Source: DATKMP01 sp035541775
Lineage (GTDB): Bacteria > Bacteroidota > Ignavibacteria > UBA10030
Assembly (NCBI GenBank): GCA_035541775.1
Contig: DATKMP010000283.1
Span: 1-11,056, forward strand
Reading direction: 5' to 3'
Length of the DNA stretch: 11,056 nt
Shown here: positions 1 to 7,332 of the stretch, one piece after another
Layout: the number at the start of each line of letters is the position of its first letter
Position numbering within the stretch: the first letter of the stretch is position 1
The notes under the pieces: generated by a model
Told to the model about the DNA's origin: nothing
What the model saw: only the letters and a program-made list of their open reading frames with translations
Databases searched by the model: none
Made by a program: the position numbers and the translations under genes

Positions 1-625
1 TATTACCAATCTGGTGTTTATGGGAATGGGCGAACCCATGTTGAATTATGAAAATGTGATGCAAGCAATCGACATCATCAACGATGACCGCGGATTAAAT
101 ATCGGTATTCGCCATATCACCATTTCTACTGCCGGCTATGCCGATCACATTCGCCGCATGGCTGATGAAAATAAAAAAGTAAAACTTGCGCTCTCGTTGC
201 ATTCCTTAGATCATGAAAAGCGAATGCAGCTGATGCCGATCACAAAAAAATATTCTGTGGCTGAACTCATCAAGGCGCTGGAATATTATTATGGCTTAAC
301 CCGCAGCCGTCCGACATTAGAATATATTTTATTTGATGGTTTTAACGACACACCTGATGATCTTCAGGCAATCATTAGCTTGAGTAAACGAATTCCATGC
401 AAGTTGAATTTGATCCCATTTCATTCCGTCAATTTTATGAATCCCACCGGCTTTGCTGCGACGTTGAAACCGACGCCGCTGCCACGTGTGAAAGCATTTG
501 CCGATGCCCTGTGGCGCGCAAATGTTACGGCGATTGTTCGCGGCAGTTCGGGGGAAGACATCAATGCGGCATGTGGACAATTAGCAGTTACTTCCTCGAA
601 AAAATTTGAGCAACAAAAACCATGA
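1..625 (+). CDS. rlmN: RlmN, dual-specificity 23S rRNA/tRNA adenine-C2 methyltransferase (3' part)
   Basis: This radical-SAM enzyme methylates C2 of an adenine in the 23S rRNA peptidyl-transferase centre and in some tRNAs. The frame is already open at base 2 (reading ITNLVFMGMGEP), so the 5' part with the CxxxCxxC iron-sulfur motif lies outside the window. Visible hallmarks are the SAM-binding GMGEP motif followed by a NYENV stretch, the central ISTAG and LALSLHS segments, and near the C-terminus GEDINAACGQL, whose Cys is the one that becomes transiently methylated in RlmN. Its presence separates RlmN from generic radical-SAM proteins; Cfr is closely related but far less likely in a housekeeping context. 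The stop overlaps the next start as ATGA, which suggests translational coupling. Identification is very secure; only completeness is limited. Confidence 0.95.
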   Translation, partial: ITNLVFMGMGEPMLNYENVMQAIDIINDDRGLNIGIRHITISTAGYADHIRRMADENKKVKLALSLHSLDHEKRMQLMPITKKYSVAELIKALEYYYGLTRSRPTLEYILFDGFNDTPDDLQAIISLSKRIPCKLNLIPFHSVNFMNPTGFAATLKPTPLPRVKAFADALWRANVTAIVRGSSGEDINAACGQLAVTSSKKFEQQKP

Positions 626-1272
626 AACACCTTTTTGTCGTTCTTCTCTGTCACATAATTTTCACTTCGTTGATGGTTGCTCAAGGCGAATATATTTCGC
701 GCGGTACGAATGCGTACAGCGGCAGTTTGTTGATGCAAACAAACAGTGAAGCGACCGCATACGGGTTTCAAGCTGGATATTCCTATAAAGGGTTTCTTGA
801 TGCAGGATTGACGTTCATCAAAGCCAATGCGGGCGACTTCAAAAACGGAATTCTTTCTCCCAGCATGACGTATTATATTGTCAAGCAAGAAGATGATCTG
901 CACGCGCCGACGGTTGGCGTAACATTCAGTTATCGACATTATCCATCGACGAATACATCGGCCGTTGCAGAACCGGATTCGATTCCGGCAATTTCCTATT
1001 ATACAAAAAATATCACAACGACACAGACATTAGATGCTTATATTTTCGATGTGACGGCGCATAAGCGGATCGGCTATTGGAATGTTTTCTTTTTCCAACC
1101 GATGCTCGGCGGTGGCATATCCATGACACGTGCCGATTGGAATGTTTGCTTGCGTGGCGGTCTAGAAATCGGAACGCGCATGGTTCACGGCCCGTTATTG
1201 GTGTTGGTGCCGTCGCTCGAATATCAATCGACGTTCACATCCTTCGCATTGAACCTGCAAGTAGTTTTTTAA
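622..1272 (+). CDS. Secreted protein of unknown function, possible outer-membrane beta-barrel
   Basis: I do not recognise a named family. The 216-residue product begins with a typical Sec signal peptide (residues 1-20, MKHLF then a hydrophobic core, probable cleavage after LMVA). C10 within it lies in LLCH, which is not a lipobox. The mature part is rich in short alternating hydrophobic/polar stretches with many Tyr, Phe, Thr and Ser (for example GFQAGYSYKGFLDAGLTF), has glycine-rich turns, and ends in VVF. A terminal Phe after an amphipathic strand is the usual C-terminal signature of outer-membrane beta-barrels, so a small barrel of about eight strands is the best guess; this is inference. 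The ATG overlaps the rlmN stop (ATGA), so it is probably translated by coupling in the same transcript. Confidence 0.75.
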   Translation: MKHLFVVLLCHIIFTSLMVAQGEYISRGTNAYSGSLLMQTNSEATAYGFQAGYSYKGFLDAGLTFIKANAGDFKNGILSPSMTYYIVKQEDDLHAPTVGVTFSYRHYPSTNTSAVAEPDSIPAISYYTKNITTTQTLDAYIFDVTAHKRIGYWNVFFFQPMLGGGISMTRADWNVCLRGGLEIGTRMVHGPLLVLVPSLEYQSTFTSFALNLQVVF

Positions 1273-1347
1273 AATTGCGGTATCGGTCAAAGCAAAAATT
1301 TCTTACATTAACACAGTTATTATTATCACTTTACTTTCACAGAACAT

Positions 1348-1352
1348 AAGGA
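1348..1352 (+). promoter_or_regulatory. Shine-Dalgarno of adk
   Basis: AAGGA lies four bases before the ATG at 1357. It supports this start, which also places the P-loop at the expected residue 7. Several other genes in this window (second gene of an overlap, tmk, the FUSC-like gene) lack a recognisable Shine-Dalgarno sequence. Confidence 0.6.
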
Positions 1353-1356
1353 ACGT

Positions 1357-2013
1357 ATGAAAATTATTCTTTTTGGACCTCCAGGCGTGGGGAAAGGTAC
1401 TCAGGCAAAACTTCTTGTCGAAGAATTCCATTGCGCGCATATTTCCACAGGCGATTTGCTGCGCGAAGCAGTCAAAAATAAAACTGCACTGGGATTGAAA
1501 GCCAAATCATTTATGGATGCCGGCAATTTAGTACCGGATGAAGTCGTGATCGGATTAATTGAAGAAGTTCTAAAATCCGATGCAGCGCGCGAGAATTTTA
1601 TTTTAGACGGATTTCCGCGCACACTGCCGCAAGCATCCGCATTGGATGGATTGTTCGCAAAGCTGAACATCAAATTGGATTATGTCGTCAGCATGGACGT
1701 CGATAATAATGAAATTATCCGGCGCTTGAGCGAACGATTGCTCTGTCGCGGTTGCGGGCGTATTTATATTGCTTCGCAGCTGCTTGCAGGCGAACGCACC
1801 TGCAAACAATGTGGCGGAGAAATTTATCAGCGCGATGACGATAAACCCGAATCCATCAAACGCCGTCTCGATGTCTATCAGCAGCAAACCAAACCGCTCA
1901 TCGATTATTATCAAAAGAGCGGGCGTCTTGCCGCCGTGAACGGCATGCACGAAATCGGTTATGTGCATAAGCTGATTCTGGATGTTCTTTATAAAGGCAC
2001 AACGCACATTTAA
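1357..2013 (+). CDS. adk: Adenylate kinase, long form with zinc-type LID
   Basis: It catalyses ATP + AMP = 2 ADP in the cytoplasm and is essential for adenylate balance. The 218-residue length is that of bacterial long-form enzymes. The P-loop is GPPGVGKGT (residues 7-15), followed by the STGDLLR AMP-site motif (30-36) and LDGFPRT (83-89). The LID region has four cysteines, CRGC (130-133) and CKQC (149-152), spaced as in zinc-binding adenylate kinases, followed by RDDDKPESIKRRL with the conserved arginines. The second Arg of the usual GRR motif before the LID is replaced by Leu (ERLLC), while R127 is kept at the catalytic position. It is preceded by AAGGA at a short distance. The phosphodiesterase gene starts two bases after its stop, so the two are probably co-transcribed. 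Confidence 0.97.
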   Translation: MKIILFGPPGVGKGTQAKLLVEEFHCAHISTGDLLREAVKNKTALGLKAKSFMDAGNLVPDEVVIGLIEEVLKSDAARENFILDGFPRTLPQASALDGLFAKLNIKLDYVVSMDVDNNEIIRRLSERLLCRGCGRIYIASQLLAGERTCKQCGGEIYQRDDDKPESIKRRLDVYQQQTKPLIDYYQKSGRLAAVNGMHEIGYVHKLILDVLYKGTTHI

Positions 2014-2015
2014 CG

Positions 2016-2819
2016 ATGCCCGCATTGCAGCCAATACCGGAACCGGATCATCGACCGTACATCATTGCGCATCGTGGCATCTCTGCAAAGTTTCCCGAGA
2101 ATACGCTTGCGGCATTTGAACATGCGGCACAAACGGATGGTATTGACATGATCGAATTAGATGTGCGCCTGTCCAAAGATGAAGAGGTGATCGTCTTTCA
2201 TGACCGGTCGCTGCAGCGCACATCGACGGGCAATGGCCCGGCGAGAAATTATTCGCTGGACGAATTGAAGCATTATGATGCCGGCTCATGGTTTCATCCT
2301 TCATTTTCCGAACAACGCATTCCGACGTTGCGCGAAGTGCTGCACGCTGTGGGCGGAAAATTGTTCGTGAATATCGAAATCAAATCCGATTGGGGACATC
2401 GTGAACCGGATGGATTGGTAGAACGAAAAGTGCTCGAGGTTGTCGAACAGTGCAACATGAATCACCGCGTGGTGTTTTCTTCGTTCAATCATCATCTTGT
2501 GGACAGTCTAAAAAAAATAAGCCCGTCGTCCACGACGGGCGTCCTTTTTCACATGACGCGCGATATGGGCAAGCTGCCATCGATGTTAGCCCTGCCGGTG
2601 AAGGCATCAGTGTACGTGTGCGCCAAACGCGAGTTAACTCGCCGCGCTATTACCGATGCACATGCCCATGGTATTGCGGTCTATGTCTATACGTTGAATT
2701 CCATCAAGGATGCGCAAAAAGTATTACATCTGGGGGTCGATGGAATTATGTCCAACAATGCGGATGACATCGTTCCGATTTTAAAAGACAATCGTAGCGC
2801 ACACGAAATCTTTTCTTGA
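2016..2819 (+). CDS. Glycerophosphodiester phosphodiesterase (GDPD family)
   Basis: It likely hydrolyses glycerophosphodiesters, such as glycerophosphocholine or glycerophosphoethanolamine, to glycerol-3-phosphate plus alcohol. The 267-residue TIM-barrel shows the family signature: HRG with catalytic H19, PENT (27-30), the metal ligands E47 and D49 in IELDVRLSKD, the second catalytic His in VIVFHDRSLQRT (H62), NIEIK with E121 and K123, and the C-terminal GVDGIMSNNAD in place of the common GVDGIITDxPD. There is no signal peptide, so it is probably cytoplasmic. The start lies two bases after the adk stop, with no Shine-Dalgarno sequence close to it, which fits translational re-initiation. Codons 169-175 form a perfect hairpin described separately. 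Exact substrate is unknown; a UgpQ-like role is reasonable. Confidence 0.93.
   Translation: MPALQPIPEPDHRPYIIAHRGISAKFPENTLAAFEHAAQTDGIDMIELDVRLSKDEEVIVFHDRSLQRTSTGNGPARNYSLDELKHYDAGSWFHPSFSEQRIPTLREVLHAVGGKLFVNIEIKSDWGHREPDGLVERKVLEVVEQCNMNHRVVFSSFNHHLVDSLKKISPSSTTGVLFHMTRDMGKLPSMLALPVKASVYVCAKRELTRRAITDAHAHGIAVYVYTLNSIKDAQKVLHLGVDGIMSNNADDIVPILKDNRSAHEIFS
2510..2551 (-). terminator. Intrinsic-terminator-like hairpin inside the GDPD gene, antisense orientation
   Basis: A perfect 8-bp G+C-rich stem, GCCCGTCG / CGACGGGC with a four-base loop (2521-2540), sits in the GDPD coding region. Read on the minus strand it is followed directly by TTATTTTTTTTAG, a textbook U-tract. Read on the plus strand it is followed by GTCCTTTTTC, a displaced and weaker U-tract. 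The codons remain in frame (SPSSTTG). No minus-strand gene ends here, so its role would be to stop antisense transcription or to attenuate the GDPD message. It could also be chance from GC-rich codons; the flanking A-run makes that less likely. Confidence 0.5.
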
Positions 2820-2844
2820 AGATAGAATTGCGACTTGCTATATT
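2816..2844 (+). promoter_or_regulatory. Candidate sigma-70 type promoter for the TPR-CHAT gene
   Basis: TTGAAG (2816-2821) and TATATT (2839-2844) are separated by 17 bases. The predicted start of transcription is near 2851, about 20 bases before the leader ORF. The -35 box overlaps the GDPD stop codon. Four of six bases match consensus at -35 and five of six at -10. No experimental support. Confidence 0.5.
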
Positions 2845-2870
2845 CTATTGAGAAACGAAAAGGAAAAATC

Positions 2871-2906
2871 ATGTTCCATACACCATATCGATCGTTACCT
2901 TCGTGA
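2871..2906 (+). CDS. Putative 11-codon leader ORF overlapping the TPR-CHAT start
   Basis: ATG at 2871 has an AAAAGGAAAAA Shine-Dalgarno-like run 6-13 bases upstream and encodes the 11-residue peptide MFHTPYRSLPS. Its TGA stop shares bases with the GTG start of the downstream gene (GTGA, 2903-2906). The downstream GTG has no Shine-Dalgarno sequence of its own, so ribosomes terminating here could re-initiate on it. The peptide has no repeated regulatory codons (no Trp/His/Leu runs), so classical attenuation is not suggested; translational coupling is. An alternative explanation is a sequence frameshift that separates this ATG from the main frame. Confidence 0.45.
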   Translation: MFHTPYRSLPS

Positions 2907-5524
2907 GACTGCTGCACTTGATCTTGATTGGCGCCGTCAGCATGCTGTGGATAGCATGCGATGTCAACGACCGCAGTGCGAATGATCTGGGAGAATTGTA
3001 TGACAAAGCGCTTGCTTTAGTGAATGAACATTCGTTTCGTCAGGCAGAGCCGTTGCTGGAACAAAGCATTGCTGCGTACCGACAAAACAACAATTCGGCA
3101 AGACTTGGCGAGGCACTCGTTTCGCTTGCACAAGTGAAAGTACAATTAGGCGAATTTCGATCTGCGATGGAGTCGTTCAATGAATCGATCGCCGTCAAGC
3201 GGAAAGAAGGCGATGTTCACGGCGAAGAACGGGCCGTATTGCAGGAGGGCGATTTGTATGCCGAGCTCCAGGAGTATGGCCAGGCGATTGCACAATATCG
3301 GGCGGTGCTCACATCTGCATCTGCCTTCGACGACAAAACTGCGGCTGCCGATGCGCATCTCCATCTTGCATCGGTGTTCCAAGCAAATGAAAGTATCGAC
3401 CAAGCGCTGGAAGAGTACAAAATTTCTCTTTCGCAATCGCAAACCATGGGAGATCCGCAACGAATTGCCGCCGCGCTGTTGGGGCAGAGCAAAGTATATC
3501 ACATTCAACACCAGGATGTTGAAGCGGATAATTCTTTAACGCAAGCGCTCAATGCGATTTCTAGTTCACAAAATCCTTCTCTTGCTTCACAGTTGCATAT
3601 CGCGTACGGCCAATTGAAAGAAGCACAGCACAATTTGAATGAAGCGCTGCGTCATTATCGTGACGCAGTCAATATTCTTCGCCGGGCTCGAACGGGCAAA
3701 GAGGAAGAAGCTGTCGGCCTGTTTCATATTGCACAATTATATGAACACAGCGGCAAATTTTCCGATGCGGTAAAATATTATTTCGATGCTTTGGAATCAG
3801 CGCGTGTGTCCGGAGACCGGATTGCAGAAAATTATCTTTCGATTTTTCTTGGCCGCTGCAACCTCGCAACGATACCACCTGCACAGCGAGCGCAGCAGGA
3901 ACGAAAATTTTATGAACAAGCCGCACATGGATTCCATGAATGCGGGCACATTGCAGGCGAAGGATATATGTATTATATGCTCGGCACAATGGCAGAGCGC
4001 GACCATGATTTGGTACAGGCACGGGCGCAGTACCTGAACGCTGTCATGCTTGCGCAGAATACAGATGCCGAGTATGCCGATCCTGCAATTCATTCGGTGT
4101 ATCAGGAACAACTCGGCATAACGCGGAATCATGAAGAATGGTACCGCGCATTAAGTGCGGTATTAATTCAGCAGCATAAAACGGAGGAAGCGCTGAAAAT
4201 TATGGAGCTTTCACGGCTTCATCAATTGGGAGAATCGTTTCGGTCCGTGGAAGTGGCACTTCATCGTCCCGATGTAAAACAACGGACACTCGATCTTCGT
4301 ACGCGAATGCAAAATGTTTGTTGGATCGAATTAGAATTAAGCGCCCAGCTTTCTCAAAAAGAATTGTCGGAACAGAAAATGCAAATTGCCGCTCTCCGCG
4401 CAGACCTTGAATCGGCAAAACGATTTGTGCAAAACGAAAGCCGTCAAATAATTGCCGTGCAGCCCAATTATGAAACGTTGGTGGCACCGCAGCCCGTCGA
4501 TGTAATGTCGTTAGAAAAATACATTCCGCGCGGGGCACTTGTTGTAGAATTTTTGCCGTCCGACGACCGATTATATATTTTTGCAATGACCCATACGCAA
4601 TTGGTTGTGCGACAATCGGCAATCGGCAGAAATACTCTTTTGAACTTGATGCACGAATATCAGCGGCTCTTGCAAGACCCGAATGTCTATTCCGGCGAAG
4701 GCGGCGTTGCCAGTATGCCGGCAATGACTCGGTTCGCCGTCCTGTCAACACAATTATACAATCTGCTCTTGCTTCCGGTGGAAGATTTGTTCGATAAGAA
4801 TTTGGTCATTGTTTCCAATAAAGCGATGGAAGGATTTCCCTTTCATGCCATTGAACAGCAGGATCGGCAGAATAACGTCCGGTATGTGATTGAAATGACA
4901 AGTGTGGATTATGTGCCGTCCATGGCTTCTCTGCGATACCACACAGTGGATGCAACGCGCATTCGCGATATTGTTGCGTTTGGAAATCCCACGGGGAAAA
5001 ATTGGTCGATCGATTATGAATTGCATGATGTGCGAAGTTTCTTCCGGGGTGCAACGCTCAGAATCGGCATCGAAGCATCGTGGGATAATTTACGATCGGT
5101 GAATGCAGATGTTTTACAGCTTTCTACCGAGTTTGGCGCTTCGAATGCCGAACATCCGCTTGGAACATTCGTTCTTTCCAATGGCTTAACAGTCGAAGAA
5201 TCGATTACGTTGCCGTTTTCAAAATTATCGGAGATGCAAGCTGTGCCGATGATTCTCCTTTCAAATCAATCCGGGCAGGGAACTGGTTTGACATCGGACC
5301 AAGCATTGTTTTTACACCTTAACGGAACGTCGGATGTCTTTATGAATGAATGGTCAGCTGATCGGCGCGCAGCAAAATATTTCAGCGAATTTTTTTATAC
5401 GCAGCTTGCGAACGGACTTGCACCGGGTGATGCCTATCGTCAGGCATTGTTGAACCTCATTCGCACGCGTGAAGTAAGTCATCCGCGATCTTGGGGACAA
5501 TTTTTTCATTTCGGGGTTGGGTAA
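2903..5524 (+). CDS. TPR-CHAT lipoprotein with degenerate caspase-like active site
   Basis: The 873-residue product starts at GTG with a lipoprotein signal peptide (basic R2, hydrophobic 3-18, lipobox-like WIAC with C19; Trp at -3 is atypical). No ATG, GTG or TTG lies upstream in frame before the stop at 2849. Residues ~28-430 are a solenoid of tetratricopeptide repeats (A..LG....A...Y..AL patterns), ~450-518 a charged helical, probably coiled-coil linker, and ~530-873 a CHAT domain (LVVEFLPSDDRLYIF, VSNKAMEGFPFHAIE at ~638-651, VPSMASLRY, C-terminal HPRSWGQFFHFG). In CHAT proteases the dyad is His in a xLHxATHG motif and Cys in LSACExG. Here these read VLQLSTEFG (737-745) and LLSNQSG (785-791), with E743 and N788 at the catalytic places. 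It is therefore probably a non-proteolytic, membrane-anchored scaffold or sensor. The physiological role is unknown. Confidence 0.85.
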   Translation: MRLLHLILIGAVSMLWIACDVNDRSANDLGELYDKALALVNEHSFRQAEPLLEQSIAAYRQNNNSARLGEALVSLAQVKVQLGEFRSAMESFNESIAVKRKEGDVHGEERAVLQEGDLYAELQEYGQAIAQYRAVLTSASAFDDKTAAADAHLHLASVFQANESIDQALEEYKISLSQSQTMGDPQRIAAALLGQSKVYHIQHQDVEADNSLTQALNAISSSQNPSLASQLHIAYGQLKEAQHNLNEALRHYRDAVNILRRARTGKEEEAVGLFHIAQLYEHSGKFSDAVKYYFDALESARVSGDRIAENYLSIFLGRCNLATIPPAQRAQQERKFYEQAAHGFHECGHIAGEGYMYYMLGTMAERDHDLVQARAQYLNAVMLAQNTDAEYADPAIHSVYQEQLGITRNHEEWYRALSAVLIQQHKTEEALKIMELSRLHQLGESFRSVEVALHRPDVKQRTLDLRTRMQNVCWIELELSAQLSQKELSEQKMQIAALRADLESAKRFVQNESRQIIAVQPNYETLVAPQPVDVMSLEKYIPRGALVVEFLPSDDRLYIFAMTHTQLVVRQSAIGRNTLLNLMHEYQRLLQDPNVYSGEGGVASMPAMTRFAVLSTQLYNLLLLPVEDLFDKNLVIVSNKAMEGFPFHAIEQQDRQNNVRYVIEMTSVDYVPSMASLRYHTVDATRIRDIVAFGNPTGKNWSIDYELHDVRSFFRGATLRIGIEASWDNLRSVNADVLQLSTEFGASNAEHPLGTFVLSNGLTVEESITLPFSKLSEMQAVPMILLSNQSGQGTGLTSDQALFLHLNGTSDVFMNEWSADRRAAKYFSEFFYTQLANGLAPGDAYRQALLNLIRTREVSHPRSWGQFFHFGVG

Positions 5525-5556
5525 GAGAAAGAAAAAGCAGTGGCGGTTGTTACTGC
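5525..5556 (-). terminator. Weak intrinsic terminator of the toast-rack gene
   Basis: On the minus strand, GCAGT and ACTGC (5552-5556 and 5537-5541) form a 5-bp stem with a 10-base loop, followed by TTTTTCTTTCTC. The toast-rack stop codon lies inside the hairpin. The stem is short, so efficiency is doubtful, but position and T-tract fit the end of the minus-strand operon between two convergent genes. Confidence 0.4.
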
Positions 5557-6425
5557 GCTCGACGTATTTTGACGCTGCCGAGACCTGCTTCGACATCGAA
5601 CGTTAATCGTGCTGTTGCGTTATTGAAATCTTCTGTTTGGTACTCGCCGCTGTGAATTTTTTCAAAATCATCATCCACGTGAATGCTGGAAAGCCAGTTA
5701 TCGTCATAAAATAATTTTGAGGGAATGGATTTCGGTACGGTAATGGTGATGGAACCGAGCCCGACTTCCACTTTCACGCGCGCGCTTTGTGCCAGAGAGC
5801 CACCAAAATCTAATTTGTACGACCCAATACCGCCACTGAATTTCAAATTGCGAAAATTCAAATTGCATAACCCATCTGCCTTAAAGCTGCTCACACCGGA
5901 TTCGATGGTCACGTCGTTTGCGGAAAGCCGATTCAATTTATCGCAATGCATTTTCATACTGCTGGCACCGGTCGATATTTTTAATTCATTCACTTGTAAA
6001 TCGGTGAGGTCGATGTCGCTGTTTCCTGCGCCCAGCGAAAGATCAAAATCAATCGGAAGTGCATCGGTCAACTTAATGTACAGATGATGTTTGTTACTAT
6101 TGTTATCGGAATCACCGCCGCCCCAGAAATGCGTCGATTCTTTTGATCTAATATGAAGATAGCCGCAGCCGTTAGAGACATCGTAAGATATTTGTAATTT
6201 ATTTCGTGCCTCGTCTGCCTCATCATAATCCAGAACGACGGCGTTATTCCCTGCTCCGTGTTCAATGGTTACTGCGCCGTACGAAACTTCCATGACGACT
6301 TGTAGCTTGCGTTCTTTTCCGCGTTGTATTTCGCGATGCTTCAGCGGCGATGCATCTGCAAACGCGGCAAGGGCGACTACGATTGCGGCCGTAGAAAGGA
6401 TTCCAATAAAGAGTTTACGTTGCAT
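5550..6425 (-). CDS. Secreted toast-rack (LiaF-C/DUF4097-like) protein
   Basis: The 291-residue product has a Sec signal peptide (MQRKLF, hydrophobic 6-23, probable cleavage after AFADA at ~25). The remainder is a right-handed beta-helix-like 'toast-rack' fold: successive short strands with the pattern of LSLGAGNSDIDLTDL, LKISTGASSMKMH, VTIESGVSSFKADG, LKFSGGIGSYKLDF and VKVEVGLGSITITVPKSIPSKL, ending with VEAGLGSVKIRR. The GxGSxxI repeats are characteristic of adhesin-like DUF4097 and of the C-terminal domain of LiaF, a sensor of envelope stress. There are no membrane segments beyond the signal peptide, so it is periplasmic or outside. It lies about 50 bases downstream of the ECF sigma gene on the same strand, so co-expression and a role as an envelope-linked partner or target are plausible but inferred. 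Confidence 0.8.
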   Translation of the reverse strand: MQRKLFIGILSTAAIVVALAAFADASPLKHREIQRGKERKLQVVMEVSYGAVTIEHGAGNNAVVLDYDEADEARNKLQISYDVSNGCGYLHIRSKESTHFWGGGDSDNNSNKHHLYIKLTDALPIDFDLSLGAGNSDIDLTDLQVNELKISTGASSMKMHCDKLNRLSANDVTIESGVSSFKADGLCNLNFRNLKFSGGIGSYKLDFGGSLAQSARVKVEVGLGSITITVPKSIPSKLFYDDNWLSSIHVDDDFEKIHSGEYQTEDFNNATARLTFDVEAGLGSVKIRRAQ

Positions 6426-6476
6426 AGTACATATTCTCGCTGCTTCTTACTACGAAAAGAAGAGCAGGAGGTTACA

Positions 6477-7145
6477 TTAATAATGCCGCATTTTGTCTTT
6501 AAGTTGTTTGTAAAGCATTTCCCGAGCGCGGAAAATATGCGCTTTGACAGTTCCGAGCGGAAGTTTGAGGACTTTTGCAATTTCTTGATATTCTTTTTCA
6601 TCCACGTGCCGCATCGTCATAACCAAACGATATTTGGGTGGAAGAGCGTTCATCGCATCATCCAACATTTTTTTTCGTTGTGCCGCGATCAGTTTTTGAT
6701 CCGGCACCAATTCGGAATCCGGCAGTTCAAACGAATAATCGCTTTCTTCGGATTCCAGCGGTTTATCGATGGAAAAAGTTTGCAGCTTCCGTTTGCGGAT
6801 GTAATCGATAGCGTTATTGGTGGCGATTTTATACAACCATGTGGAAAATGCATATTCTTCATTAAAACTTGCAAGCGAAGTAAATGCTTTAATGAACGCT
6901 TCTTGTGTTAAATCATCCACTTCTTCTTTTTTATTTCGTACGATTCGTCCGATAAGACGGGCAATGGTTTCTTGATATTTTTGCCGGATACGGCGAAACG
7001 CACGCTGGTCGCCTGCAAGCGCTCGCTTAATGAGCGCAGAATCTTCTTCGCGCGATTCCTGTTTCCTTTTTTCCAACAACTCCTGAGCATGCGATGTTGG
7101 CGGCACGGAATGCGACGGGCTATGTAACGTTGTTGCTTTGGGCAT
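6477..7145 (-). CDS. ECF-type RNA polymerase sigma factor (sigma-70 family)
   Basis: A 222-residue alternative sigma factor. Region 2 spans ~39-120, with the core-binding DDLTQEAF (77-84) and the -10-recognition part FSTWLYKIATNNAIDYIRKRK ending near 120. An acidic linker (ESEESDYSFELPDSE) follows, then region 4 (~160-215) with ALPPKYR and the helix-turn-helix EYQEIAKVLKLPLGTVKAHIFRARE. Regions 1 and 3 are absent, as in ECF sigmas. The first ~35 residues are polar and not part of the domain; no alternative ATG exists within that stretch and no clear Shine-Dalgarno sequence precedes 7145, so the true start could be a non-ATG codon further in. The next gene encodes a secreted toast-rack protein instead of the usual anti-sigma factor. 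Regulation and regulon are unknown; envelope stress is a guess from the partner. Confidence 0.92.
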   Translation of the reverse strand: MPKATTLHSPSHSVPPTSHAQELLEKRKQESREEDSALIKRALAGDQRAFRRIRQKYQETIARLIGRIVRNKKEEVDDLTQEAFIKAFTSLASFNEEYAFSTWLYKIATNNAIDYIRKRKLQTFSIDKPLESEESDYSFELPDSELVPDQKLIAAQRKKMLDDAMNALPPKYRLVMTMRHVDEKEYQEIAKVLKLPLGTVKAHIFRAREMLYKQLKDKMRHY

Positions 7146-7238
7146 TCTGTTATCGTAATGACAGCATTGATAAAACTATGGTAGCAAAAAAAGTGCTGAG
7201 GAGCAAGGACGACATTTCGTTTCCCGCTACAACATTGG

Positions 7239-7267
7239 TTGCATCACAGAACGATTTTTGGTACTTT
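7239..7267 (+). promoter_or_regulatory. Candidate promoter for tmk
   Basis: TTGCAT (7239-7244) and TACTTT (7262-7267) are 17 bases apart, and the -10 is preceded by TGG, an extended -10 feature. The transcript would start near 7274 with a ~60-base leader before the tmk ATG. The -10 match is poor (three of six). It lies in the 187-base divergent gap between the sigma-factor and tmk genes. Confidence 0.3.
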
Positions 7268-7332
7268 GCTTCATAAGTAATGGGACGTATGTGTGAACAT
7301 TTGAAGTCGATAAACCTCTAAAATTACATGCC

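Noticed and set aside
421..939. 172-codon open frame on the minus strand across the end of rlmN and the start of the next gene
   Set aside because: It lies wholly antisense to two convincing genes, shows no domain-like sequence, and has Cys/His/Arg-rich composition typical of shadow frames.
4200..4751. 183-codon open frame on the minus strand inside the TPR-CHAT gene
   Set aside because: The sense frame carries a clear protein family; the antisense product is Arg-rich low-plausibility sequence with no motif.
6435..6470. CTTCTT/AAGAAG hairpin between the sigma and toast-rack genes
   Set aside because: Six A/T-rich pairs without a T-tract on the minus strand; not strong enough to call a terminator or a regulator.
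7187..7202. Four-bp hairpin TGCT-CCTC-AGCA with a T-run (minus strand) as a terminator before the sigma gene
   Set aside because: The stem is too short and no minus-strand gene lies upstream within the gap that would need terminating.
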